A stretch of DNA of 64,000 nt from Ehretia macrophylla (Eukaryota; Streptophyta; Magnoliopsida; Boraginales; Ehretiaceae): the NCBI GenBank assembly GCA_037974665.1, contig CM075766.1, positions 49,185,069 through 49,249,068 of the forward strand. The letters run 5' to 3'. The translations under genes and the position numbers were made by a program. Position 1 is the first letter of the stretch; each line of letters begins with the position of its first letter. Shown here piece after piece: positions 11,772-23,827 of the stretch. Under the pieces are notes generated by a model. It worked only from the letters and a program-made list of their open reading frames with translations. It did no database searches and was not told the DNA's origin.

Positions 11772-13504
11772 CAACTTCTTATCACTCCCATGCCATACAC
11801 ACCCGAGGTACCTCACTAGCCTTGCCCTCCATGGCATCTCCGCCCATGCGAGATGAGGGTAGCCTCTGATAGCCATGCCGTTTTCAACCCGACGGTCCGA
11901 TACCGCCCGAGATGTGGCACACTTATATCAAGAAGACTCAACAACAAAATAAACACCCAATCACAAGAGGACAACATTTTCCGTTGACTATATCCCGGTT
12001 CATCAATAAGCAATAATCAATAATCAATAATCAATAATCAATAATGTATCAATCAATTAATAACATTACAACAACTCAACATCAATTACTCAATTAACAA
12101 CTAAACAACTAAGTTAGATGACAAAGTAGGCCTCCCAGCTTAACATGAGTTAGACACACAACCAAAATCTAATCTAACCATCAACAACTCACAATTCAAT
12201 CACTCAAATACCACCCGATCATCTAAAGGCATATAACAACATTATAAAGAAAGATAACCTAAACTTTAAATAATCATAACTTATATTCTACTAATTTAAA
12301 CAACTCCAAACCAGTTCTTATCACTCACTCACTCGATCAACTACATTAGCTCCCTCGGAAACCAACCAAAATACATCCAAATCAAGCCCAATAGCCCTAA
12401 AACCTCAATGCACCTAGGCTAAAATTTCTGGATTTTCGCATCAACATCTCAATCAAAATTTCGGCATTACACCCCTTATTTTACAAACTTTTACAAATCG
12501 ACGGCAATCGATTCCAACCACTACAACTCAAAATAATCACCAAATAGCTAATAACTCAACTTTTAATACCCGAAAATAAAAATTCTTGCTACAACGGTTC
12601 AAATCTTATATAAACGCATATAAACGATCCTTAGCATACACTGAGCAATAATATAACATCAATTCAACTTTCTAATGGTTCAAAATGCAATTATACGCAA
12701 AAACATAAAAGATGACATTTGAGATCTAGAATTTTTCTCTCACCTTTGATGTGTTTTGAAGCTACAAAGATGTTCAATGGATGCTCAAAAGGTGGAATCA
12801 AGCTTTGGTTAATGGAAATTGGCCTTGGATTGCAAGTTCTATTGAAAAATCTCTTTGAAAAACCTTGAGTTTCTTTCTCTTTTTCTCTCTAATGGCTCTC
12901 GGCCATGTGTGTGTGTATGATGGTGTTTTTGTGCCTTGCAAGTGTGTGTTGATGCAATATAAGTAAAAGGTCAAACAATTAAAATAAGGTCAAAGTAGTT
13001 TCATTTAGTCTTTTAATTATTTCTAGTCTTTTAATTCATTTCTTGACTATTTCTTGCTCAACTATTAAATTGACACCTAAATTAATTCTAGAAAATATAT
13101 TTTAGGTGACAAAGAGTTTTACATTTAAACATTTTCACCCGAGTCGGCTTAAAACTCGTTTTCTTGCAAAAAAAAGTATAAAAACCTTTAAAATTTCAAA
13201 ACCGATTCTAAATCCGTTTTAATCAAACACGGGTCTATTAATACCCGAGGACTAGGTTTTAAAACGTTTAAAACACCCCTGTAAAAATTTTAGCGGACAG
13301 TGCTCAAAATACTATTCACTAAAACCGGCGATAAAATTTCTGATTATGTTTTTGATGAAAATTTCATGAATGCACATATAGCATGTTTTAGGAATATAAA
13401 TAACATTTCTAACACATTCTGACTCATATAACACATAAACAGGTCAAAGCACGCAAAACGAGGCAAAACATGCAAATCGAGGTTAGGCAAAATATGGGGT
13501 CTCA
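11772..13504 (-). repeat. 3' LTR of the minus-strand Tekay-type element, truncated
   Basis: The inner edge is GGGGTCTCA at 13496-13504, reverse complement of the LTR start TGAGACCCC. It matches 19414-23827 once the solo LTR there is removed. The outer part (about 615 bp, equivalent to 18799-19413) is lost at the fusion with the neighbouring element. Confidence 0.85.
12006..12046 (+). repeat. CAATAAT short tandem repeat in LTR
   Basis: Five to six copies of a 7-base unit, CAATAAT. The other LTR of the same element has an expanded, imperfect version at about 19651-19711, so the repeat has changed length since insertion. Confidence 0.8.
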
Positions 13505-13583
13505 TATTCTCCCCCCTTAAAGAAATTTCGTCCCCGAAATTCTTACTTGCTGAACGGAAAAGATTTGGGTACTGCTGCTGCAT

Positions 13584-14363
13584 CTAATCTCGTCTCTCCC
13601 AAGTAGCCTCCTCAATATCGTGATGCTTCCACAATACTTTGACCATCAGAATCTTCTTCGATCTCAGTTCCCGTTCCATCTGATCAAGAATGCAAATCGG
13701 CCTCTCATCATAAGTCAGATTCTCACGAAGCTGTAATGACTCTGGCTCTAGAATATGAGAAGGATTCGGATTATACTTTCGCAAATTAGACACGTGAAAG
13801 ACATCATGAACATTAGAGAAATTCTTCGGTAAAGCCAACCGATATGCCAACTTGCCAACTCTGCCGGTAATCTCAAACGACCCTACAAACCTCAGACTCA
13901 GCTTTCCGCCTTTACCATAACGAGCAAACCCCTTACGAGGAGACAATCTCAAGAAAACCCGATCCACGACTGTAAACTCCAAGTCCCGACGACGCTTATC
14001 AGCATAACTCTTGAATCTGCTCTACGCTGTAAGCATTCTCTGCCTGATCAACTGGACATTCTCAATCTTCTCTAGAAGCTCTGGCATAATAGTCGGATCA
14101 ATAGTCTTCATATCCCCTACTTCATCCCAATACAAAGGTGAACGGCACTTACGACCGTAAAGAGCTGCAAAAGGTGCCATCCCAATAGTAGCTTGATAAC
14201 TATTGTTATAGGCAAACTTGGCAAGTGGTAGATGTTTCTCCCAGTTCTTCCCGAAGTCCAGAACACAAGCCTTGAGCATATCTTCCAGAATCTGAATAGT
14301 CCTCTCGGACTGACCGTCGATCTGTGGATGATACACTGTACTGAAGTTAAGCTGAGTATCCAA
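13584..14363 (-). pseudogene. Integrase C-terminal part and chromodomain (Tekay-type)
   Basis: A single minus-strand frame with one TAG at 14022-14024. It starts with the end of the integrase core (STVYHPQIDGQSERT, the conserved YHPQTDGQSE region with its catalytic Glu) and continues through LKACVLDFGKNWEKHLPLA and FAYNNSYQATIGMAPFAALYGR. After the amber codon comes the GPY/F-like segment with VGSFEITGRVG and LPKNFSNVHDVFHVSNLRKY. It ends in a chromodomain (KVLWKHHDIEEATWE) that would bind modified histone tails. The stop at 13584 is the natural end of pol. Confidence 0.85.
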
Positions 14364-14369
14364 AGTCTC

Positions 14370-15017
14370 CTAAAGTTTCTCCCACAAGCGAGAAGTAAAT
14401 GGAGGATCTCGATCTGAGACAATACTAGATGGAATTCCGTGAAGTCTAACAATTTGATCCAAATAAAGATCCGTCAACTTTGCAACTTCATCTCCCATCC
14501 TCATCGAAATAAAGTGAGCTGTCTTCGTCAAATAATCCACGACAACCCAAACTGCATCATTACCTCTCGGTGTTCTAGGCAAACCAGTAACGAAGTCCAT
14601 CGTAATATGCTCCCATTTCCACTGTGGTATAACCAATGGCTGAGGCAAACCAGCAGGTCGTTGATGCTCGGCTTTCACTCGCTGACAAGTCAAACATCTA
14701 GATACAAACTGAGCAACTTCTCTCTTCATATTATTCCACTAGTAATGTTGCTTCAAATCCCGATACATCTTGTTTCCACCAGGATAAATGGTGTACTTAG
14801 AATTATGAGCCTCCTCTAGAATACCTCGCCTCAAGCCCGGTTCATCGGGAACACAAACCCTGTTCTGAAAACGAAGAATACCATCCTCATGTAATTTGAT
14901 GTTAGACTGATGATCCATGATCTGATCCTTGATCTTCTGAAGTTTAACATCAAGTTGCTGAGCTTCTCTGATCTGAGACAACAATAAAGGTTGAATACGG
15001 AGATGTGAACACATCAC
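14370..15017 (-). pseudogene. Integrase N-terminal zinc-binding and core domain (Tekay-type)
   Basis: Minus-strand frame with TAG at 14739-14741 and at the lower end (14370-14372). The zinc-binding region is seen as EEAHNSKYTIYPGGNKMY and then FVSRCLTCQRVKAEHQRP (the CxxC pair). The core follows with the first catalytic Asp in ITMDFVTGLP and the second in SSIVSDRDPPFTS. Both ambers fall where relatives usually carry Trp or Gln. Confidence 0.83.
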
Positions 15018-15023
15018 CCCAAC

Positions 15024-15506
15024 CTAAGTTAACTCCGGTCTCCAATAAGTGAATTCCTCAAGAACCTCCAACTTCTTGACAGCCAAGCAAGAAACACTCG
15101 CCTTACGGCTAAGAGCGTCTGCCACAACATTTGCCTTCCCAGGCAGATAGCTGATAGAACAATTATAATCTCCGAAAAGTTCCATCCACCTCCTTTGACG
15201 CATATTCAACTCCTTCTGTGAGAACAAATACTTAAGACTCTTATGATCAGTGAAAATCTCGAACTTACTGCCCCACAGATAATATCGCCACTTTTTCAGT
15301 GCGAATACAACTACTGCTAACTCAAGATCATGAGTCGGATAATTCACCTCATACGGTTTCAACTTCCTAGAAGCATAGGCAATAGCCCGACCATTTTGCA
15401 TAAGTACACATCCTAAGCCCTCCTTGGATGTATCACTGTAGATAACCATATTATCGGTCCCCTCTGGTAGAGCAAGTACTGGAGCGGTAGTCAATCTCTT
15501 TTTCAA
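15024..15506 (-). pseudogene. RNase H domain (Tekay-type)
   Basis: The frame opens with [14 protein letters not shown], shows the catalytic Asp in [17 protein letters not shown], the Glu in [14 protein letters not shown] and the second Asp in [14 protein letters not shown], and ends with the tether phrase [14 protein letters not shown]. It degrades the RNA of the RNA-DNA hybrid during reverse transcription. A frameshift separates it from the reverse transcriptase above. Confidence 0.86.
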
Positions 15507-15550
15507 CTCCTGAAACCATTTTCACATTTCTCATCCCAAACAAAGCTAAT

Positions 15551-16276
15551 CTATTTCTGAGTTAACTTAGAAAATGGCCCAACAATCTTAGAAAAGTCTT
15601 TCACAAACCTACGGTAATAACCCGCCAAGCCAAGAAAGCTACGAACCTCTGAAACATTCTCCAGCCGTTTCCAAGATATCACCGCTTCAATCTTAGTGGG
15701 ATCTACAGAAATACCGCTCTGTGTGATAACATGGCCAAGAAAAGATATGCGTTGTAGCCAAAATTCACATTTGCTGAACTTCGCAAACAACTGATGCTCC
15801 TGCAGCTTCTATAAGACAAGCCGTAGATGTTGCTTGTACTCCGATTCAGACTTAGAATAAACCAAGATATCATCAATAAAGATCACCACAAACTGGTCCA
15901 AGTATGGCTGAAAAACCCGATGCATAAGATCCATAAATGCTACCAGTGCATTAGTTAATCCAAAGGGCATAACTATAAACTCATAATGCCCGTACCGAGT
16001 CCTGAAGGCAGACTTCGGAACATCCTCCGTGCGAATCTGAAGCTGATAATACTCCTGCCTTAAGTCAAACTTAGAGTAGACTTTGGCTCCCTGAAGTTGA
16101 TCAAACAACTCGTCAATCAATGGCAAAGGATACTTGTTCTTGATAGTCACTTGATTCAACCCACGATAGTCAATGTATAATCTCAAGGTACCATCTTTGT
16201 TCTTCACAAATAAAATAGGTGTTCCCCAGGGTAAAGAACTCTGCTGAATGAAACCCTTCTCAATTAACTCCTGCAA
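15551..16276 (-). pseudogene. Reverse transcriptase domain (Tekay-type)
   Basis: Two in-frame pieces split by a TAG at 15809-15811. The first carries the palm motifs [33 protein letters not shown] and [17 protein letters not shown], plus the active site [11 protein letters not shown]. The second carries [16 protein letters not shown] and [15 protein letters not shown]. The catalytic Asp pair is intact. The frame is broken after KLTQK by an amber and a frameshift near 15510-15550. Confidence 0.88.
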
Positions 16277-16960
16277 CTAAGTTTTCAGCTCCTTCAACTC
16301 AGTTGGTGCCATCCGGTACGCTAATTTAGAAATAGGTTGAGTACCGGGAATAAGATTGATCACAAACTCTACATCTCTCTCTAGCGGCAACCCTGGCAAC
16401 TCCTCGGGAAATACATTGGGATATTCCCGAATAATAGGTACTTCCTCCAGCTGTAGCTTATCAGATGGCTTATTGATCAAATAAGCTAGATAACCCGAAC
16501 ACTCCTTACTTACCAACTTAACGGCTTTAGTTGCTGAGATAACAAAACTCGTCGTAGCACCCCGGTTCCCTGCTACCTTAATTACTGGCTGATCTGGCAA
16601 ACGAAATCGTACTACCTTCGTTCTACAGTTTAACTGGGCATCATACTTAGAAAGCCAATTCATACCCAAGATAACATCATACCCCCGGATAGGAAATAAG
16701 ATAAGGTCCGAAAGAAAATTATACCCCTTAACATGTATTTTACAATCCTTACATACTAAGCCAGTCACATACTTATCAGTCAAAGAAGTACTAATCTCAA
16801 CCACATAAGGCAGTCTTGCAGGTTGCATATTAACACGTTGCACACAAGCAGGAGTAATGAAAGAATGCATAGCACCAGAATCAATCAACACTTTAACAAG
16901 TTGATCAAGTATAAAGAAGTTACATTCCACAACTGCAATCTCCTCAGGCATCTCCTCCAA
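16277..16960 (-). pseudogene. Aspartic protease and pol linker (Tekay-type)
   Basis: 227 residues. The retroviral-type protease active site is VLIDSGAMHSFI, with the flap region and ILGMNWLSKYDAQLNC following. The C-terminal part leads into reverse transcriptase with YPNVFPEELPGLPLERDVEF and ELKELKT. The frame is closed by TAG at 16277-16279 where relatives read Gln, and reverse transcriptase continues in the same frame. Confidence 0.85.
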
Positions 16961-17039
16961 ATCAACTGTGTAGCCCCGAGCCTGAACCTGCTGCTACTGA
17001 GGTGCACCACCAGTAGGTCGACCCTGATAACCCTGGGTC

Positions 17040-18519
17040 GCTGCCCGACCCTCTGTTCCTCAATATCTACAGCAATCCTTCACCCTATGCTGATTGCTGC
17101 TGCAACCCAAACACGTTCCTGCATTCGCCCTGCAATTAGGCCTCCACATGGCCCTGACGCTTGCAGTAAGTACACTGCGGCGATGAAACACTGCCACTGC
17201 TCCTAGAAGAACCAGAACTCGAGAAAGCAGTTGTACCAGCTTGCTACTGAGGTCTCACAACACTAGGTGTATATGGACCTTGAGACTGGGCCGGCCTAAA
17301 CTGCGGCAGAGCCTGATAAGACCCCTGCTGAAATTGAGGCCGATAGTAGCCCTGCTGACCCTGCGGTCTGAAAGAACCCTGCTGTACTGCAGGCCTATAA
17401 CCACCCTACTATACCGAAGGTCTATACATACCCTGCTGACCCTGCGGCTGAAAGGGCCTCTTGCTAGGCTGACTAGGTCCGATCTGTTCCCTCTTTCTCT
17501 TCTCTAACCTAGAAGATAAATCAAAGGCCTCAGTAAGCACAACACTAGGTGTATATGGACCTTGAGACTGGGCCGGCCTAAACTGCGGCAGAGCCTGATA
17601 AGACCCCTGCTGAAATTGAGGCCGATAGTAGCCCTGCTGACCCTGCGGTCTGAAAGAACCCTGCTGTACTGCAGGCCTATAACCACCCTGCTATACCAAA
17701 GGTCTATACATACCCTGCTGACCCTGCGGCTGAAAGGGCCTCTTGCTATACGAACTAGGTCCGTTCTGATCCCCCTTTCTCTTTTCTAACCTAGAAGATA
17801 AATCAAAGGACACAGTAAGTATATCATATGATTCAGGGCCATCGCATCCTGAATCTCGGGCCTCAAACCCAACATAAACCTACGAGTCTTGCGCTCTTCG
17901 TCAGCTACAAACTCCAGTGCATACCGGGATAGTCTAGTAAATGTGGCCTCATACTGAGCCACTGAAGCATCCCCCTGAACTAGAGACATAAACTCAGCCT
18001 CTCTCCTCTCCTATGCAATCCTTGGGACATACTTCGCCCGGAAAGCTCTCAGAAAGGTATCCCAGACATACGAAATACCCTGGGTCTCCCAACTAGATTT
18101 CACCATACGCCACCATTCCTCTGTCTCATCATCAAACAAATAAACGGCAAAGGTGACCTTTCTTTCATCAGTATAATCCATAGGGTCAAATATTTTCTCC
18201 ACCTTATTAATCCATGCCTCGGCTTTCCGATCATCTGGTTCCCCCTGAAACCTCGGTGGATCCCTAAGAACTCCTTCAGTGTACCACCCCCGTGGTATCC
18301 ACCCTGTCCGTTCAGTAATTGTGCCTGCAAAGTCTGAGCTTGGGCAGCCTGCCCTGGCAGCAACTGTGCTTGCCCAGCCATAACCTCTGCAATCCTATCC
18401 ATGGTTGATTCAAAACGATCATTACCCTTTTCTCGGTCCGGTGCCACATTACCTGGAACCTCATCAACTGCTTCGGGCCTACCTCTCGTTCTCGGTCTAC
18501 CAGTCATTCTATTAATCAA
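17040..18519 (-). pseudogene. Gag polyprotein (Tekay-type) with internal duplication
   Basis: The start is MTGRPRTRGRPEAVDEVP (ATG at 18507, or 12 bases earlier). The capsid region appears as DPMDYTDERKVTFAVYLFDD, EEWWRMVKSSW, FLRAFRAKYVP and then FMSLVQGDASVAQYEATF with RRFMLGL. A frameshift lies near 18240-18270. The C-terminal part is rich in Gln, Pro and Tyr and contains a 282-bp tandem duplication. A CCHC zinc knuckle (CLGCSSNQHRVKDC) lies at about 17072-17113, just after a frame-breaking extra base. Gag packages element RNA into particles. Confidence 0.83.
17256..17819 (-). repeat. 282-bp tandem duplication inside gag
   Basis: Two near-identical copies, 17256-17537 and 17538-17819. The period is 282 bases (94 codons), so the duplication keeps the reading frame. 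It covers the Gln/Tyr-rich linker between the capsid core and the zinc knuckle. The copies differ at few positions, implying a fairly recent event. Confidence 0.88.
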
Positions 18520-18776
18520 AGAGTTAGCACAGGTTATAGCATATAGATAGGCTATAAATAATTATTAACAAATAAACAACAATTCACATAAACACATAAA
18601 TCACTTAAGTATCAATCACATAAACAAATTGATCACATAATCACATAAGCACTAAATCACGTAATCACTTAATCATTTAATCATATTAACACATAGTTCA
18701 CTTTTCTTTCACTTCATACATACTTTCATGCTAAGACCATTACCCACATTCCGAGAATACCCCGGCTGACAGCTGA

Positions 18777-18798
18777 CATGTGCTCTGATACTACTTAA
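18777..18798 (-). promoter_or_regulatory. Primer-binding site of the minus-strand Tekay-type element
   Basis: On the minus strand the LTR end GGGCATGACA is followed by TTAAGTAGTATCAGAGC, the same one-base variant of the initiator-Met tRNA site as in the plus-strand element. Confidence 0.7.
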
Positions 18799-21700
18799 TG
18801 TCATGCCCTAACTCGACCCCACCGCAATCAGTCAGGACGCAACAGAATTTCGGCAGTATAACGATAGTAATTAAGACACTGAGGCTCTAAACCAACCTCT
18901 TAAGAATATCATACAACTAATTCCACAACCATTCAACAATCAACTCCTCAATTAAATTAACAACATACAACATAACCATATTATACAATAATCATTCCTT
19001 TAACAACCCATTCATAGTTATACGCCTCCGTTCCAACTTAGTACATAGGCTATACATACATTTCAAAATAGGTTATACAATACATTGTTTTACAACAACT
19101 AAGATAATCTCATGGCAATGACTCCTGCACATAAGACTCATCCACATACGGCACATTTCCCTCTTCAAGAGGCACGTACCCATAGTCAGAATCAGTAACA
19201 CCTGCATGCTTGCAATAATTGAGAGTGAGCTTATATAAAACAAGCCCAGTGAGGATCCGATAAATCTCAACAGTATTTACTATACTCCTTGGAAATGATC
19301 CTTTGAGCAGTAAACACACAATAAACATCAATAACAATATAAACACATAACTATAATGACCAATCAATAAAGGATACTCTAGTTGGTGTAGCTCCAAGCG
19401 CCATCACGATCTCAACCAACTTCTTATCACCCCCATGACATACACACCCGAGATACCTCACTAGCCTTGCCCTCCATGGCATCTCCGCCCATGCGAGATG
19501 AGGGTAGCCTCTGATAGCCATGCCGTTTTCAACCCAACGGTCCGATACCGCCCGAGATGTGGCACACGCATATCAAGAAGACTCAACAATAAAATAAACA
19601 ATCAATCACAGGAGGACAACATTTTTCGTTGACTATCTCCCGGTTCATCAATAATCAATATTCAATAATCAATAATCAATAATCAATATTCAATAATCAA
19701 TAATCAATAATGTATCAATCAATTAATAACATTACAACAACACAACATCAATTACCCAATTAACAACTAAACAACGAAGTTAGATGACAAAGTAGGCCAC
19801 CCAACTTAACTTGCATTAGACACACAACCAAACCCTAATCTAACCATCAACAACTCACAATTCAATCACTCAAATACCACCCGATCATCTAAAGGCACAT
19901 AACAACATTTTAAAGAAAGATAACCTAAACTTCAAATAATCATAACTTACATTCTACTTATCTAAACAACTCCAAACCAGTTCCTATCACTCACTCACTC
20001 GATCAACTACATTAGCCCCCTCGGAAACCAACCAAAATCCATCCAAATCAAGCCCAACAACCCTAAAACCTCAATGTATCTAGGCTGAAAGTTCTGAATT
20101 TTCACACCAACATCTCAATCAAAATTTCGGAATTACAACGGCACTACGGCACTACCCCGTATTTTACAAACTTTTACAAATCTACACCAATCAATTCCAA
20201 CCACTACAACTCAAAATAATCACCAAATAGCTAATAACTCAACTTTTAATACCCGAAAATAAAAATTATTGCTACAACAGTTCAAATCTTATATAAACGC
20301 ATATAAACGATCCTTAGCATGCACTGAGCAATAATATAACATCAATTCAACTTTCTAACGGTTCAAAATGCAATTATACGCAAAAACATAAAAGATGACA
20401 TTTGAGATCTAGAATTTTTCTCTCACCTTTGATGTGTTTTGAAGCTACAAAGATGTTCAATGGATGCTCAAGAGGTGGAATCAAACTTTGGTTGATGGAA
20501 ATTGGCCTTGGATTGCAAGTTCTATTGAAAAATCTCTTTGAAAAACCTTGAGTTTCTTTCTCTTTTTCTCTCTAATGGCTCTCGGCCATGTGTGTGTGTG
20601 TGATGGTGTTTTTGTGCTTTGTAAGTGTGTGTTGATGCAATATAAGTAAAAGGTCAAACAATTAAAATAAGGTCAAAGTAGTTTTATTTAGTCTTTTATT
20701 TATTTCTAGTCTTTTAATTCATTTCTTGACTAGTTCTTGCTCAACTATTAAATTGACACCTAAATTAATTCTAGACAATATATTTTAGGTGACAAAGAGT
20801 TTTACACTTAAACATTTTCACCCAAGTCAGCTTAAAACTCGTTTTCTTGCAAAAGAAAGTGTAAAAACCTTTAAAATTTCAAAACCGATTCCAAATCCGT
20901 TTTAATCAAACACGGGTCTATTAATACCCAAGGACTAGGTTTTAAAACGTTTAAAACATCCCTATAAAAATTTTAGCGGACAGGTGCTCAAAATACTATT
21001 TACTAAAACCGGCGATAAAATTTCTAATTCCGTTTTTTATGAAAATTTCATGAATGTACATATAGCATGTATTAGGAATATAAATCACATTTCTAACACA
21101 TTCTGTGTAACACCCCGATCCCTCTCGAGACCGGGAGTTCTATCAATCGATCTAATCACAACCCAAACCAAACCCGGGCATAACTTTCAGGAAAAACGGA
21201 CGGAGTCTCCCCTATTTCTAGGCGAAATGTAAAACCTGCGATAGCATATAAGTGGACCAATACCATGTCCAAACATTCAAAACCACCTCAAGGCCATCCG
21301 AGCCTCGGTTCTCAACAATTTAAACTCAGCAAGTATACATACATTTCCAATTTAAAAGCTAACCTATCTCTTTTCATTTTTGACAAGTACATTCGAACTA
21401 GACGGTTAAACCATACTAAGCTACTGCATAAAATAAACTATCATGCCATTCTAACTCTTTTCCTTTGGACATTACAGACATGCATTGAAGTTAAGCTATG
21501 CTAACTGATTACATAAACTAGCTTATCAATTCATCTCAGCTACTTAGCTAAATTTAAATTACATTTCTTTTGACAATAAATACAAACAACATATGAACAT
21601 ACATCTTTACAAACTTCGACACTCAAGCCACATAGGCACGCAAGACAACTCTTCAGGCAACGAACTTTCACGAAATCACGAACTTTCCAGCTAACATGAC

Positions 21701-23827
21701 ATTTCCTGAAATGTGGTGGTAAGGAGTGAGTATACACAACACGTATACTCAGTGAGGATGAGACAGATATCGAGTTGGAGAGAAAAAAAGTCGTGCAATG
21801 CAAATAGACACAGCTAAGCAATAAAATCAATAGGAAAGCATTCAATACAAACAACAATATATTAAACATTCAAGAAAGCATTAACACAACCATTCAAAGC
21901 TATACCACACTCTGAAGGCTATGGTTCACTCTTACAAGCAATATACCATTTCACGAGTGATACATCAATCTCGAGCTTGATGTTGACAACGATGACAATA
22001 AGCGCGCAACCACCTTATAACACCAGTTTGGAATACCCCGGAAGTATCCATCAATCTACGACCCAAATCTCCCTGGGAGGCAACCCAAGCGAGAAGAGGG
22101 AATAGCTACGGAGCTAGAGCAACCAACACTGGCAACCCGAGGCTACCTAGAGAGGCCCATCACTCACGCGCTGACACTATGCAATGCAAGACTCGATACA
22201 AGGCGATAAACAAGCGATAGCACAACAATACAGAATAGAGGAGATAAACGAGATATCAAGCATTATCAACAATTGTTAAACATTTCAATCAATAATCAAC
22301 TCTAACAAGCGTAATAAGCATTAACAAGCATTTACAATCAAACAAGTAACAAGAACAACACCAACTAACATTATCAAGCAATAACAAGTAGTCTATAGGC
22401 ATTATAAACATTCTATAGGCAACATAAGCATTCTATAAGCAATATAAACAATCTATAAGCAATATTCTATGAAAACACACAAAATCATGAAAATGACCCC
22501 AACTTACCAAACTCTACTACTTTCAAACGAGCCACGAGTTTTGGAAACCGACTTCACCAATCCTCCTAGGTCACTATAAGGCACGTCTAAAGACCTCGAA
22601 ACCCTACTTAACCCTGGAATTCACGCAAAGTCCCAATTTCCCCCTTTGCTCGTTTGAACTACAACTATAATAACGAAACACCCAACCAACGCCATAATCG
22701 TACCAAAAGTGCTTCCATGGCCTCCCGAAACAATGCCATCACGCGAAACGAGAAAATGCTAAACTCGACCTAAACGACCCCGACTTTCACCAAGGCGTTT
22801 TTCTCATTTTTTCCATTACGCAACCAAAACAAATCATGCATTTAGGCATTCTAGCATACCTAGCACCTTTTCACATCAACAGACAGCATAACAACGTAAC
22901 TTTATCGTTTCAAGGGTTTACTATTCATAAAATACTATTCAACTAACAATTTATATTTCAATTTCAATATTCAACCGCATAAAATGTTAAAAAGCTATAA
23001 ATACGTGTTCTACGATTGCTAGGGAACATACTTTAAGCAATGAAACAGACAAAATAATAACCTACGGTTAAATCACAAAAATTAAAGTTTATGTTCAACA
23101 TTTTCAAATGTGCAAATAACGATGAAACCCTCACCTTAGACACTCCTAGACGCTAGGGAAACCTCGTAGGATGCCTCGGAAACCACCCCGTGCAAGCTCA
23201 CGCGAAGATATTGAAGTTTGAAGTTGAAATGTTTTTTTTTTCTTTTTCCTCCATGGTTTCAGCCATGGCCTTCTTTATTTCCTGATTTTGCTCTTTTGTT
23301 TCGTATTTCATACTTAAATAAAAGATGACAAATGGTCAAAGCTTCGGTCAACCCGCTAAACCAAAACAGCTATGCGCGACCTTACGAAAATGGCCATAAC
23401 TTCTTCTAGAAAACTCCAATTCACGAACGGTTTGAAGCCTCAGAAACTAGACTCATAGAGCTTTCCAACCATATATAATTTGCTACCTAACTCTTCCCCA
23501 ATTGGTTCAGATTTAATTCCAAAGTTGACCCAAAATTTGACTAACTTAACATTGCATTTTTTTATTTCTAATCCCAAGTTTGCCTTTTATTAAACATTTC
23601 AAAAATTCCCACCTTGTCCTAGTTGGTCAATGTAGATGAATAGTCAACTAGTTTGGTCAAAGAAGGTGAAATGTCAATAAAATGCAATTTAAATGAACTT
23701 TAAATGCTATTGAATACATGCTAGGTTCGGGGTATCACATTCTGACTCATATAACATATAAACATGTCAAAGCACGCAAAACAAGACAAAACATGCAAAT
23801 CGAGATTAGGCAAAATATGGGGTCTCA
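18799..23827 (-). repeat. 5' LTR of the minus-strand Tekay-type element, split by a solo LTR
   Basis: The two pieces, 18799-21105 and 23740-23827, make an LTR of about 2.39 kb. The outer edge is GGGGTCTCA at 23819-23827. The Tat-type protease reading resumes at once after it. Confidence 0.85.
21106..23739 (-). mobile_element. Solo LTR (about 2.6 kb), probably Tekay-type
   Basis: The insertion begins TGTAACACCCCGATCC and ends GGGGTATCACA, and is flanked by TTCTG at 21101-21105 and 23740-23744, a perfect 5-bp target duplication. There are no internal gag-pol sequences, as expected after LTR-LTR recombination. On the minus strand it starts TGTGATACCCCGAACC. It then carries a TATA-like stretch (TATTTAAGTATG region, about 23318 downward) and an AACCATGG leader, a layout like the surrounding LTRs, so minus is the likely sense. 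The sequence is otherwise unlike the LTR it interrupts. Confidence 0.85.

Larger units (their letters stand above)
11772..23827 (-). mobile_element. Tekay-type Ty3 chromovirus-like retrotransposon, coding but decayed
   Basis: Read on the minus strand: 5' LTR 23827-18799 (itself interrupted by a solo LTR), primer site near 18798-18777, gag from 18519, protease, reverse transcriptase, RNase H, integrase and chromodomain down to 13584, a polypurine tract just before 13504, and a 3' LTR truncated at 11772. The tail phrase before the 3' LTR (GGACGAAATTTCTTTAAG then GGGGGG) is typical of Tekay/Del chromoviruses. The C-terminal chromodomain supports that clade, which tends to insert in heterochromatin. 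All coding parts carry stops or frameshifts, so the element is dead. Confidence 0.9.

Noticed and set aside
13584-16960. Amber suppression or stop-codon recoding of the Tekay pol
   Set aside because: TAG codons are frequent, but frameshifts and truncation are also present and plant nuclear genes here use TAG as a normal stop (reticulon). Decay by C-to-T change explains them.
17241-17789. Arg/Leu-rich plus-strand ORFs with repeated sequence
   Set aside because: Shadows of the duplicated minus-strand gag segment.
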